Below are positions 8,874-15,960 of a stretch of DNA of 64,000 nt, in pieces. The translations under genes were made by a program, and so were the position numbers. Within the stretch, counting starts at the first letter, position 1, and each line of letters begins with the position of its first letter. The notes below the pieces were generated by a model that was not told the DNA's origin, made no database searches, and saw only the letters and a program-made list of their open reading frames with translations. This stretch comes from Brenneria alni (lineage in GTDB: Bacteria; Pseudomonadota; Gammaproteobacteria; Enterobacterales; Enterobacteriaceae), in NCBI RefSeq assembly GCF_003666245.1, contig NZ_MJLZ01000016.1, forward strand, positions 1 to 64,000, written 5' to 3'.

Positions 8874-9563
8874 ATGTCCCGTGCACAGCGTTTACTTGAT
8901 TTACTGCAAATCCTGCGAGGTCACCGGTTCCCTGTTACCGGCTCGTCTCTGGCGTCGGAACTGAATATCAGCCTTCGCACGCTGTATCGTGACATCCGAA
9001 CGTTGCAGGAACAAGGTGCGGTTATTGACGGTGAACCGGGGCTGGGTTATGTCTTGCGGCCTGGTTATGTCATTCCCCCTCTGATGTTTTCCAGGGAGGA
9101 AATTGAAGCACTCGTTTTAGGAATGAGATGGGTTGCTGATCGGGGAGATGTTTCTCTTCAGGCGGCGGCTAAAAGTGCACTGACCAAAATATCAGCGGTC
9201 ATTCCCGATGAATTACACAGAACGCTCGATACCACTACGTTATTGGTTGGTCCGGGGGCATGCACACAACACAAAGGGGAAGCGCTTCCCCAGATTCGTC
9301 AGGCTATTCGCACTGAGCATAAGCTTACTATCAACTATTGCAATCTTGGAGGTGCGGTTTCAATCCGCACAATCTGGCCTTTTGCGCTTGGCTATTTCGA
9401 TCACACCCGCATCCTTGTCGCGTGGTGTGAACTTCGACAGGGGTTCCGTCATTTTCGTACAGATCGCATTTCATCATTACAAATTCTGGAACAATGCTAC
9501 CCTCGTCGTCGACAAATGCTTTTAAAGGAATGGCAGGAAATTGAAAAAATTCCTTCGCAGTAA
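8874..9563 (+). CDS. YafY-type transcriptional regulator (HTH_11 plus WYL domain)
   Basis: 229 residues. The N-terminal winged helix (about 1-60: RLLDLLQILRG, ASELNISLRTLYRDIRTLQEQG) is the HTH_11/DeoR-like fold. It is followed by a WYL-type ligand-binding domain (about 140-215) with TINYCNLGG, TIWPFALGYFDHTRILVAWCELR and FRTDRI. The canonical W-Y-L triad is changed to A-W-C-E in the last motif, as in many YafY homologues. WYL proteins sense nucleic acids or small ligands. A VOC-family gene follows on the same strand about 110 bp downstream and is a plausible target. Confidence 0.88.
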   Translation: MSRAQRLLDLLQILRGHRFPVTGSSLASELNISLRTLYRDIRTLQEQGAVIDGEPGLGYVLRPGYVIPPLMFSREEIEALVLGMRWVADRGDVSLQAAAKSALTKISAVIPDELHRTLDTTTLLVGPGACTQHKGEALPQIRQAIRTEHKLTINYCNLGGAVSIRTIWPFALGYFDHTRILVAWCELRQGFRHFRTDRISSLQILEQCYPRRRQMLLKEWQEIEKIPSQ

Positions 9564-9670
9564 AAACTACTGCTGACAGAAACTGACAGTAGTCGGTTTT
9601 ATTCTGTCACTCACCTTAACTGGCTGTGATACCAAACTCAGCCAATATCAAACAGTGAGTGAGATTGATT

Positions 9671-10039
9671 ATGACAGATCCAAATTATGTCCTTTTATAC
9701 GTAGACAATCCGGTTAACAGCGCCAACTTTTATGCTCGTTTGTTAAATAAACAACCCGTTGAAACGTCCTCAACATTTGCCCTATTCGCACTTGATTCAG
9801 GGATTATGTTAGGCCTGTGGTCAAAACATACCGTAGAGCCTGCGGCTATAGCCAGCGGTGGAGCCAGTGAACTGGCGATCTCCGTCGCCAGCAATGAAGA
9901 AGTTGACGTACTTTATATGGATTGGTGTCAGCGGAAACTGAATATTATACAGACGCCTGTCGATCTGGATTTTGGTTACACTTTCGTTGCGGCAGATCCT
10001 GATGGACACCGCCTTCGTATCTTTGCATTGTCAGAATAA
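9671..10039 (+). CDS. VOC (glyoxalase/bleomycin-resistance) family protein
   Basis: About 122 residues from the ATG at 9671 (MTDPNYVLLYVDNP); an upstream ATG at 9659 is in frame but less typical of the family. One beta-alpha-beta-beta-beta pattern at each end (NYVLLYVDNPVNSANFYARLL and YTFVAADPDGHRLRIFAL) marks the vicinal oxygen chelate fold; the DPDGHRLRIF ending is characteristic. The substrate is unknown. It is a small stand-alone gene after the WYL regulator. Confidence 0.85.
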   Translation: MTDPNYVLLYVDNPVNSANFYARLLNKQPVETSSTFALFALDSGIMLGLWSKHTVEPAAIASGGASELAISVASNEEVDVLYMDWCQRKLNIIQTPVDLDFGYTFVAADPDGHRLRIFALSE

Positions 10040-10192
10040 TGAACAGTAACTGGATTGCTCTTACATCGGCAGAACACGTACAAATTGGTCATAGCGAAGG
10101 TTTTATTTTCGCTTTGGCCTCTTTCAGAGAGGCGATCACGATATAAAAACCATTGCTAACAGAATGGACGTTAATTTGTAACCTGATGAATG

Positions 10193-10222
10193 AAAAAAGG
10201 GGAACCACCGCAGTGGTTCCCC
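10193..10222 (-). terminator. Intrinsic terminator after levansucrase
   Basis: Perfect 10-bp stem GGGGAACCAC/GTGGTTCCCC with a 4-base loop (10199-10222). On the minus strand it is followed by TTTTTT. It lies just beyond the levansucrase stop and ends the holin-levansucrase transcription unit. Confidence 0.9.
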
Positions 10223-10230
10223 GAAAGCGG

Positions 10231-11514
10231 TTATTTCACCTCAACGTCAATCATTGGGGGAATATAACCATAGTCATACTCTTCAAGTACAAAAGTCTGC
10301 TCACCATTGAGTTTAATCTGTACCGTGGGTGCTTCGGTTCCCCCGATGCGATAGGTATCTTCACTCGTTGGTATGGAATCAATAAAGGATGTCACCAGCC
10401 CGTTAGGCATAACATAGTGCGAGTAGGTCTGGTAAGGCTGTGAGGGCGGATTACCCAGAACCAGACCAGAACCGTTCAACGGTACGTAAGGCCCAAACAA
10501 ATCCTTGCTGACAAAACCGTACACACCATCAGGCCCGGTAAGACCATCACCATAGGTATATTTATGGCTAATGGTGAACAGATAATATTTTCCATCCTGG
10601 AAAACAAAGTGCGGACGTTCGGTCTGATCGTTGACGCCAACGGCGGTAATCAGCGGCGGCAGCAGTTCCCAATCATCCCCATCCTCATCGCGGCACACCG
10701 CAATACCGACACAGCCGGTCTGGTAGCGGGAATTGCCGACATCTTCATAGCCCGGCGGCACATCCCCCAATTCGTCAGGCCCGACCACATGCGATCCGCG
10801 CTCTCCGGCAACATTACCTTCAAATAGCATATACAGCTTGCGGCTTTTCGGATCGCGGAACGGACTAGGATCGCGGAAGGCCCAGTAAGGGTTTTGGCTT
10901 TCGGTCTGATACATTTTTCCATCTGCATCAAACAGCCTTTTTACCTTTTTGAAGCCTACCATTTCTACACCATTTTCTGTGGTTACCACACGTCCTCGCA
11001 CTTTTACAATAGTAGAACCCGGTGAAACGGCGGTGTAGTAAAGATCCACTTCGCCGCAATCGTTTAGCAGAATCGGCGTACCAGCCCATTCGCGTGATGT
11101 CGGCGAATCATCCTCGTCCATCACGCGGCCACCCATGATCCAGTCTTTACCGGTGCGTGAGTACCAGAAGTATATTTTTGCCCGGCCATGACGATTGTTC
11201 CAGTCGAGGGCGATATCGTAATCACCCTGCTCACCCTGATAATCCGGATCGGTTGGGTTGCGGGAAGCGGTCAATGTGAAGATAACAGACCAGCCGTTAA
11301 CCGATGCGATATTGCCATCAATATCGCGCAGCGGCATGGTATCCCAAACGAAGACGTCATCGCTCATGACCGGGAAATCCCCACGGACTAATGGTTGGGT
11401 GGTGGTCGGATCGTTTTCATTTACTTTCAGTGCATCGGCCCGCGACCAAATGGTTGGCTTGTGCGGTTGAATACGTTTAAGGGTATTCGTTTTACAATGA
11501 TTGAGTTTATTCAT
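10231..11514 (-). CDS. lsc: Levansucrase (glycoside hydrolase family 68)
   Basis: 427 residues. It splits sucrose and transfers fructose to a growing levan chain. GH68 catalytic residues are visible: nucleophile Asp58 in FVWDTMP, transition-state stabiliser Asp215 in RDPSPF, and acid/base Glu299 in TERPHF. The protein starts at [10 protein letters not shown] with no signal peptide or membrane segment, as for other Gram-negative levansucrases of Erwinia and Pseudomonas syringae, which are nevertheless found outside the cell. The ribosome-binding site is AAAGAGAG. An intrinsic terminator ends only about 17 bases before the ATG, leaving no space for a promoter, so transcription must read through it. 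The preceding gene on the same strand is a lambda-type holin, and further up lies a Q-like antiterminator. Levan in such bacteria contributes to the capsule-like matrix and plant colonisation. Confidence 0.97.
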   Translation of the reverse strand: MNKLNHCKTNTLKRIQPHKPTIWSRADALKVNENDPTTTQPLVRGDFPVMSDDVFVWDTMPLRDIDGNIASVNGWSVIFTLTASRNPTDPDYQGEQGDYDIALDWNNRHGRAKIYFWYSRTGKDWIMGGRVMDEDDSPTSREWAGTPILLNDCGEVDLYYTAVSPGSTIVKVRGRVVTTENGVEMVGFKKVKRLFDADGKMYQTESQNPYWAFRDPSPFRDPKSRKLYMLFEGNVAGERGSHVVGPDELGDVPPGYEDVGNSRYQTGCVGIAVCRDEDGDDWELLPPLITAVGVNDQTERPHFVFQDGKYYLFTISHKYTYGDGLTGPDGVYGFVSKDLFGPYVPLNGSGLVLGNPPSQPYQTYSHYVMPNGLVTSFIDSIPTSEDTYRIGGTEAPTVQIKLNGEQTFVLEEYDYGYIPPMIDVEVK

Positions 11515-11530
11515 AATGTTTCTCTCTTTA

Positions 11531-11581
11531 TAAAAAAATAAAAGCAGGCCAGATAAATAGTTTTAATTATCTGGCTACTGC
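11531..11581 (-). terminator. Leader terminator immediately upstream of levansucrase
   Basis: On the minus strand, GCAG-T-AGCCAGATAA pairs with TTATCTGGC-CTGC (11581-11544) and is followed by TTTTATTTTTTT (11543-11532). The hairpin and U-tract end about 17 bases before the levansucrase ATG, so expression of that gene requires antitermination or leaky read-through. No clear LicT/SacY-type RNA antiterminator sequence overlaps it. Confidence 0.85.
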
Positions 11582-11602
11582 TTTCTTTCGATTGGATAGC
11601 TT

Positions 11603-11752
11603 TCACATGATGACAGGCACAGAAAGCCCCTTCCATTGATATAACGGAATATATTCATCAGGTGGACTTAACAACACATAAAACCACTTTAGATAATGTT
11701 TATCAGGTAACTTATCCTTTGCACCTCCTTTATAAAAATTTAAAAAACAGCG
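11603..11752 (-). other. Startless open frame between holin and levansucrase
   Basis: A 49-codon stretch without ATG, GTG or TTG near its 5' end, containing KDKLPDKHYLKWFYVLL and DEYIPLYQWKGLSVPVIM. A very strong Shine-Dalgarno-like sequence AAAGGAGGTG lies inside it (about 11731-11722). The residue pattern looks protein-like (proline, tyrosine, tryptophan rich) but matches no family I recognise. It may be the tail of a lost phage lysis gene or simple chance. It occupies the position where an endolysin gene would follow the holin. Confidence 0.3.
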
Positions 11753-11797
11753 TCATAAAGAAATAACTCACGACGTCACATAAATTACATGATGAGT

Positions 11798-12136
11798 TTA
11801 TTTCTTGGTTTTCTTATCATTTTCAACTTGATCATTAAAAAGCCGCAATATACCGTGACGAAGATGTTCGACACCGATAAATCCAATCATACCGCCCAGT
11901 GCTGGCGTCAGCGTTTTAGGTAGCGAATAATACTCCAGCGACGCAACAGCCGTTAGCGTCAATGCTCCGCACAGCGCGCCTTCCAAGAACATACGCTGCC
12001 AACCACCACCGGTGTATGCGACACGTAATATCGCTATAAAAATCGATAGTAACACGCCACCAGTGGGAACATCTCCGCGCCACCAGGCGTGCATTACGTC
12101 ATAAATCCCTGTCCAGTTGAAGATATTATTTTGCAT
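11798..12136 (-). CDS. Lambda-family phage holin
   Basis: 112 residues from the ATG at 12136, chosen because GAAAGGGTAAGT precedes it and the longer frame would run through a terminator. Three hydrophobic segments (about 24-40, 50-67 and 74-92), the pattern ILRVAYTGGGWQRMFLEGALCGALT and PALGGMIGFIGVEHLRHGI, and a basic-acidic C-terminal tail (DQVENDKKTKK) match the lambda S holin family. Holins form inner-membrane lesions that release or activate endolysins. No endolysin or spanin gene follows; levansucrase does. Two tandem terminators separate it from the upstream late-type promoter, as in lambda pR'-tR'-S. Confidence 0.85.
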   Translation of the reverse strand: MQNNIFNWTGIYDVMHAWWRGDVPTGGVLLSIFIAILRVAYTGGGWQRMFLEGALCGALTLTAVASLEYYSLPKTLTPALGGMIGFIGVEHLRHGILRLFNDQVENDKKTKK

Positions 12137-12212
12137 ACTTACCCTTTCAAAATAATGGATTAAACCGATAGGAAATGTCTCACAGGAGCCATCACAGATA
12201 AAAAAAATACAT

Positions 12213-12242
12213 AAAAAAAGCCTCGATCTTATCCGAGGCTTA
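12213..12242 (-). terminator. Second tandem intrinsic terminator before the holin
   Basis: Minus-strand stem AAGCCTCG/CGAGGCTT with an 8-base loop, followed by TTTTTTTATG. It ends about 75 bp before the holin start. Confidence 0.9.
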
Positions 12243-12243
12243 A

Positions 12244-12272
12244 ATAAAAAAAGCCTGCTGACAGCAGGCTTT
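12244..12272 (-). terminator. First tandem intrinsic terminator before the holin (tR'-like)
   Basis: Minus-strand stem AAAGCCTGCTG/CAGCAGGCTTT with a very short loop, followed by seven T. It is 50-80 bp downstream of the predicted start of the late-type promoter, the position of tR' relative to pR' in lambdoid phages. Confidence 0.92.
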
Positions 12273-12325
12273 GCAGTATATTTATTTTTCGATGCATGAA
12301 TCAATACATCTCCATCATGGGAATA

Positions 12326-12354
12326 AATCTAACCAGTTTTGGACAAGAGTGCAA
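12326..12354 (-). promoter_or_regulatory. Candidate late (pR'-like) promoter
   Basis: On the minus strand, TTGCAC (12354-12349) and TAGATT (12331-12326) are separated by exactly 17 bp. Each matches 4 of 6 consensus bases. It lies in the short gap just after the Q-like gene and before two terminators. A Q-loading (qut) sequence cannot be recognised by eye. Confidence 0.5.
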
Positions 12355-12389
12355 GCCTTAATTAAAAAAAGTGAATTTTATTTTTTGCT

Positions 12390-13076
12390 TTATTGTTGCG
12401 GTGATGTCAATTGAGAAAACAGTTTTTCTGCTGCCGTAGATTCCTGATAACACTGGGTAATAAGAGAGTCATAGAAAACTTTCCAATTCCGCGTCCATGT
12501 ACGCTGAGTTAAATCAGGCACCAGGGCTTTAATAACTTTATATACTGCTGCCGATGTTGCCGGCTTTAAACCGGTGCCGTCGCAGCGGGGACAGATTTTC
12601 TCTATTGTCGTACCCGCCGCACGCGAAGCAGCCAAATCTGCTACTTTGCCCCGGCCTCGGCAACGGCAGCGGGACTTCGGATCGTCCGCTGTCCTGCTGT
12701 ATTCCTCTACCGCCATTTTTGCCAGCAACACTATGCAGTTAGCCATTTGGCGGCCTGCGGCCTTCCCCACCAGCTTTGGCGCCTGTTTCATGCCGATACC
12801 GGCAATCCCCTCTATCGCCTTGTTCTTTTCTTTGGGATCTTTGTTGTACTTGGCAAGGATAAGGCTAAGTCCTAATGCCTCACGCGACTGAACGACCCCC
12901 AGGGCCAGCAGGATATCGCTATAACGCTCCCGCGTACCGGTGCTTCCCTTTCTGGTTTGAATAACGGGCCTGCTGCCCTGTGGCCGGTAGGCAAATGAAG
13001 GCGCGGCTTCCCTGCATGTAAACATTGACGAGGCTGATTTTGCGCTGTACAGGCTAAGTGCATATTCAATCTTCAT
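12390..13076 (-). CDS. Phage antitermination protein, Q-like
   Basis: 228 residues. The C-terminal half has two CxC/CxxC pairs with glycines (CRCRGRGKV and CPRCDGTGLK, about residues 136-180), a zinc-finger pattern typical of phage late antiterminators of the phage 82/HK022 type, and a closing helix-rich segment (YKVIKALVPDLTQRTWTRNWKVFYDSLI). Such proteins load onto RNA polymerase paused near the late promoter and let it ignore terminators downstream. Start ATG at 13076 with AGGGGGATTAGGCT before it. Directly downstream are a promoter-like site, two terminators and a holin, the classical Q target layout. Directly upstream is a phage operator facing a repressor gene. The gene appears intact. 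Confidence 0.82.
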   Translation of the reverse strand: MKIEYALSLYSAKSASSMFTCREAAPSFAYRPQGSRPVIQTRKGSTGTRERYSDILLALGVVQSREALGLSLILAKYNKDPKEKNKAIEGIAGIGMKQAPKLVGKAAGRQMANCIVLLAKMAVEEYSRTADDPKSRCRCRGRGKVADLAASRAAGTTIEKICPRCDGTGLKPATSAAVYKVIKALVPDLTQRTWTRNWKVFYDSLITQCYQESTAAEKLFSQLTSPQQ

Positions 13077-13381
13077 AGCCTAATCCCCCTATAACAAGCC
13101 GGGACACCACCGCTTAAGGAGCCATACGCTGAGGTGCGATACCCGCATATAAGGATGATTCCCGCCCGCCGCCTCTCCCATAATCGCCAGAGCGCGAACC
13201 ATCCCGTTCTTGCCCGGCGCAGACAGCCGGGCCATGTTCGCAACGGACGTATTGTCAATTTACGTTCCATAGAGTCTTTCCTTAGGATCTTACCGCCAAA
13301 CTATGTTAACCGCCGCATTACGCGGCCATCCCTGCCTATGTGCCGGTACTGTACGCATAGTCAAAATTCAGTCATTTTTTT
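13077..13381. other. Leader between phage operator and Q
   Basis: About 300 bp on the early side of the operator, where cro, cII and replication genes would lie in a lambdoid phage; none is present. One minus-strand frame (13235-13089, 48 codons, MARLSAPGKNGMVRALAIMG onward) ends 12 bp before the Q start and looks protein-like, but it has no ribosome-binding site and no recognised family. It may be the remnant of a deleted early gene. Confidence 0.4.
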
Positions 13382-13428
13382 GTTGATTATATCTGCCATA
13401 AAGCAGACTATAGTCAACACAAATCAAC
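13382..13428. promoter_or_regulatory. Phage repressor operator with divergent -10 boxes
   Basis: Imperfect inverted repeat: GTTGATTATATCTGCC at 13382-13397 faces GCAGACTATAGTCAAC at 13403-13418, with a further half-site ATCAAC at 13423-13428. A perfect TATAAT for the minus strand (13392-13387) and a TATAGT for the plus strand (13409-13414) are embedded in the arms. Binding by the adjacent repressor would therefore block both divergent promoters. For Q a TTGACT box lies upstream with long (18-20 bp) spacing. Confidence 0.7.
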
Positions 13429-13476
13429 AATACAATGAATAAATCCACAACATGTTTATTTTTAAAGTTGGTAAAA

Positions 13477-14175
13477 ATGACAGAGCTAATCGCACGCCTG
13501 CGCTACCTGATGCGCGAAGAGGGAATGAAGCAAAAGGATTTGGCGGAAATTGTGGGTACGTCACCTCAGACCGTGAATAACTGGTTAAAACGCGGCACGT
13601 TAAGCCGTGAATCAGCTCAGGCCATCAATGAAAAAACCGGCTACTCGTTAGACTGGCTGCTCAATGGCATTGGCCAGCCGAAACCAGAAAGCAGTAATTT
13701 CAAGGCATCCCGCCTGCATGTCACTGAGTGGGAAAACATCGATAACAACGATGATGAATTTGTGGAAGTTCCATTGTTAGGTGTCAGGCTGTCAGCCGGG
13801 GGGGGAGCGTATGATATTGATGAGGAAGAAGTTTATGCCCTTCCCTTTCGCTCCCATACCTTAAGGCGGTTGGGTATCCGGGTAGAAGATACCCGCGTGG
13901 TTACCGTAATGGGTGACAGTATGGAACCCAAGCTGTCGGACGGTGACAAAGTGGCCGTCAACCTGTCAGACAGGCAAATCCGGGATGGCAAAATGTACGC
14001 CATTCGCATGGGTGAGCTGCAACGCGTCAAGGCGCTTATCAAACGCCCGGATGGAAGCATCATCGTGCGTTCTTACAATTCTCTTTATGAAGACGAGGTT
14101 GTTACCAAAGAACAAATCATCAACGGTGAACTGGCCGTCATTGGGCGCGTATGGTGGGTGTCCGCACTGGTGTGA
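13477..14175 (+). CDS. Phage CI-type repressor (XRE HTH plus S24 peptidase)
   Basis: About 232 residues from the ATG at 13477 (MTELIARLRYLMREEG); an in-frame ATG at 13435 would add 14 untypical residues. The N-terminal helix-turn-helix is MKQKDLAEIVGTSPQTVNNWL. The C-terminal LexA/CI-type autoprotease has an Ala-Gly cleavage candidate in RLSAGGGAYD, catalytic Ser in VMGDSMEP and catalytic Lys in RVKALIKRPDG. Proteins of this kind are inactivated by RecA-stimulated self-cleavage after DNA damage. It diverges from the Q-like gene across an operator. All catalytic residues are present, so it should be functional. Confidence 0.92.
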   Translation: MTELIARLRYLMREEGMKQKDLAEIVGTSPQTVNNWLKRGTLSRESAQAINEKTGYSLDWLLNGIGQPKPESSNFKASRLHVTEWENIDNNDDEFVEVPLLGVRLSAGGGAYDIDEEEVYALPFRSHTLRRLGIRVEDTRVVTVMGDSMEPKLSDGDKVAVNLSDRQIRDGKMYAIRMGELQRVKALIKRPDGSIIVRSYNSLYEDEVVTKEQIINGELAVIGRVWWVSALV

Positions 14176-14255
14176 ATAACCAGCGCATCCGGGGTAACGG
14201 CGGTGCCGGAACCGAGCCTTTGAAGTTAAAATGCAGCAAAGTTTGAAAACAGAAT

Positions 14256-14274
14256 AAAAGGCCGTCAGCCTTTT
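14256..14274 (+). terminator. Short hairpin after the repressor gene
   Basis: AAAAGGC/GCCTTTT stem with a 5-base loop. It is followed by only four T within the stem itself, so it is a modest terminator between the convergent repressor and DUF421 genes. Confidence 0.45.
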
Positions 14275-14325
14275 CAGGTTACATCATCGCCGGTATCGTT
14301 CTCATGTGTTTGCTGTTTTACCGCT

Positions 14326-15075
14326 TCACATACTGGCGGTTTTTTCCGCCCTGCCCGCATAAGCTGAAAAATCCTCTCCTTTAGGCCCCGTGGCGGATAA
14401 AACCCACCGCCGGGCGCCACATTGCGGGCATACGGTGGGCGAGGCAGGGATTGAAAGTTCCTGGAAATGTGTATAACTACAGTGGCCACAGGAATAATAC
14501 CCTTCCTTGCCGATTTCATCTGTAACACGCAGCATGTACAAAGGCAGCGTCGGTAGGCCAGGTTTCACATCCTCATTATTTTCATACAAAAATACACTGA
14601 TGTTTCCGTCCATCTCCAAAAAGGCGAACTGAACCTGCCCCAGATGCCCAACACTATTTTGTCGCAGCTCCATCATCAGTTCATCCGTGGAGAAGCTCTG
14701 CTTCTGGATGAGTTGCCATTTCAAGGCGCCTTCGTCAATCACCAAAAGAGGTTTCCCGTCAAATTTCTCCTGAAAGTAATCACTCTTTTTCAGCAAGTAA
14801 GTAAACACTTTATACAAAAAGATAACGACGACAAACACCACCAGTGCAGAAAGGAATGGCGTATCCTCATATAAGGCAACATCGCCGGCAGCAGACCCCA
14901 ACGATAAAAAAATCACCAGCTCCAGCGGCGTCATTTGTTTAATACCGCGTCGGCCAATGAATTTAATAAAAATCAGTACAAACAAGAATGAGATGACCGA
15001 TCTGACGGCCACCTCGCCTAAAAAACCGATAGGGTAATCATTAATAACCATGCGGCTGACATCAAAGGCAACCAT
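14326..15075 (-). CDS. DUF421 (YetF-like) membrane protein with zinc-ribbon tail
   Basis: 249 residues. Three N-terminal membrane segments (about 20-40, 48-68 and 75-95) are followed by the cytosolic DUF421 domain (DGKPLLVIDEGALKWQLIQKQSFSTDELMMELRQNSV). A C-terminal extension carries CGHC and CPQC, a four-cysteine zinc-ribbon not found in the shortest family members. The family has no assigned enzymatic function; Bacillus relatives are spore or general membrane proteins. It lies just outside the prophage remnant and is transcribed towards it. Confidence 0.8.
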   Translation of the reverse strand: MVAFDVSRMVINDYPIGFLGEVAVRSVISFLFVLIFIKFIGRRGIKQMTPLELVIFLSLGSAAGDVALYEDTPFLSALVVFVVVIFLYKVFTYLLKKSDYFQEKFDGKPLLVIDEGALKWQLIQKQSFSTDELMMELRQNSVGHLGQVQFAFLEMDGNISVFLYENNEDVKPGLPTLPLYMLRVTDEIGKEGYYSCGHCSYTHFQELSIPASPTVCPQCGARRWVLSATGPKGEDFSAYAGRAEKTASM

Positions 15076-15138
15076 CTATTACCTTCCTGTATTCCTGACT
15101 GACCGACCATCTATTGAGGGGTAGACCTAATCTGGTGT

Positions 15139-15855
15139 TTAACAACAGAGAAAAGTCGTAACGTCATTCGGCCTTTTCAGATAAGCCCCACTGAAACGTC
15201 GCCCCGCATAAAACCGGGGCGTTAAATCAGTCAATAGCTCCAGCTCAAAGGTCTGTCTGACACAATCCAACGCGACCATTCTGACATCAAGAAAATCGAA
15301 ATAGTGTTTAACCTGTGGATACAACGCCTTAAACAAACTCTCTTTGGCAGAAAAGTTTAGCGTTAATAAACGACGAAACTCATCATCCTGAGCGTTCAGC
15401 CAGTGGAACTCCTCGTCGTCCACAATGCCAGGCCATAGCGCCTGAGCGCGTTCCGCGGACATAAAAGCTTCGATATCCACCCCGATGCAACAAAGCCCGG
15501 TATTGCGAATATGCGCTGCACACAATACGCTATCCACATTATGGCTTAAGGAACCGACAATATTTTCCGGCCATTGCGGGGATCGATCCGCGCCACTGTT
15601 CAAGACAAAATCAGCACACCCCAGCTTATTCAGTACCTGTTTAGCCAAATAGCGACCGGCCAGAAACTCGGCACGCCGCTTCGGCACAGAGCGCTCAAGC
15701 GCATCGGAAAAGGGAATCTTAGCTTCGGTAAACAACTCATCGGCATAAGCAGGCAAACGGAAATAGCAACGAGCAACAAAACCAGAATAAACGGCGCCAT
15801 CCTTTGCCAGCGGGAACGTTATCCATTCAACATCATCGATAAAAGCAGAAAGCAT
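15139..15855 (-). CDS. entD: 4'-phosphopantetheinyl transferase, EntD-like
   Basis: 238 residues. Moves phosphopantetheine from CoA to a serine of carrier domains. Key motifs are visible: RRAEFLAGRYLAKQ (EntD-type), GSLSHN (CoA-binding), GVDIEAF with the metal-binding Asp/Glu, and FSAKESLFKALYP (KExxxK). Length and motifs fit the EntD/Sfp group rather than the small AcpS type. The likely clients are the aryl carrier domain of EntB and the two carrier domains of the NRPS 15 kb away. The gene stands alone here rather than in the siderophore operons. Confidence 0.88.
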   Translation of the reverse strand: MLSAFIDDVEWITFPLAKDGAVYSGFVARCYFRLPAYADELFTEAKIPFSDALERSVPKRRAEFLAGRYLAKQVLNKLGCADFVLNSGADRSPQWPENIVGSLSHNVDSVLCAAHIRNTGLCCIGVDIEAFMSAERAQALWPGIVDDEEFHWLNAQDDEFRRLLTLNFSAKESLFKALYPQVKHYFDFLDVRMVALDCVRQTFELELLTDLTPRFYAGRRFSGAYLKRPNDVTTFLCC

Positions 15856-15960
15856 GTTACGTTACTCTTGAAGGAGAAATTACTCTCAGGGCGATCCAGC
15901 ACCTCAACCTTCAATGAATAATGGGCCACTCCCCGCCCATTATCACTCACCCCAGAACCA

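Noticed and set aside
11544-11610. LicT/SacY-type RNA antiterminator in the levansucrase leader
   Set aside because: Only AAAGCAG is shared with the consensus; the rest of the roughly 30-base element is not present.
12395-12416. TTGACA near the 3' end of Q as the late promoter -35
   Set aside because: It is the codons for Leu-Thr in the Q tail and has no -10 at 16-18 bp; the TTGCAC/TAGATT pair further on is better placed.
13089-13235. 48-codon frame before Q as a phage gene
   Set aside because: Protein-like but no ribosome-binding site and no recognised family, so it is only described within the leader entry.
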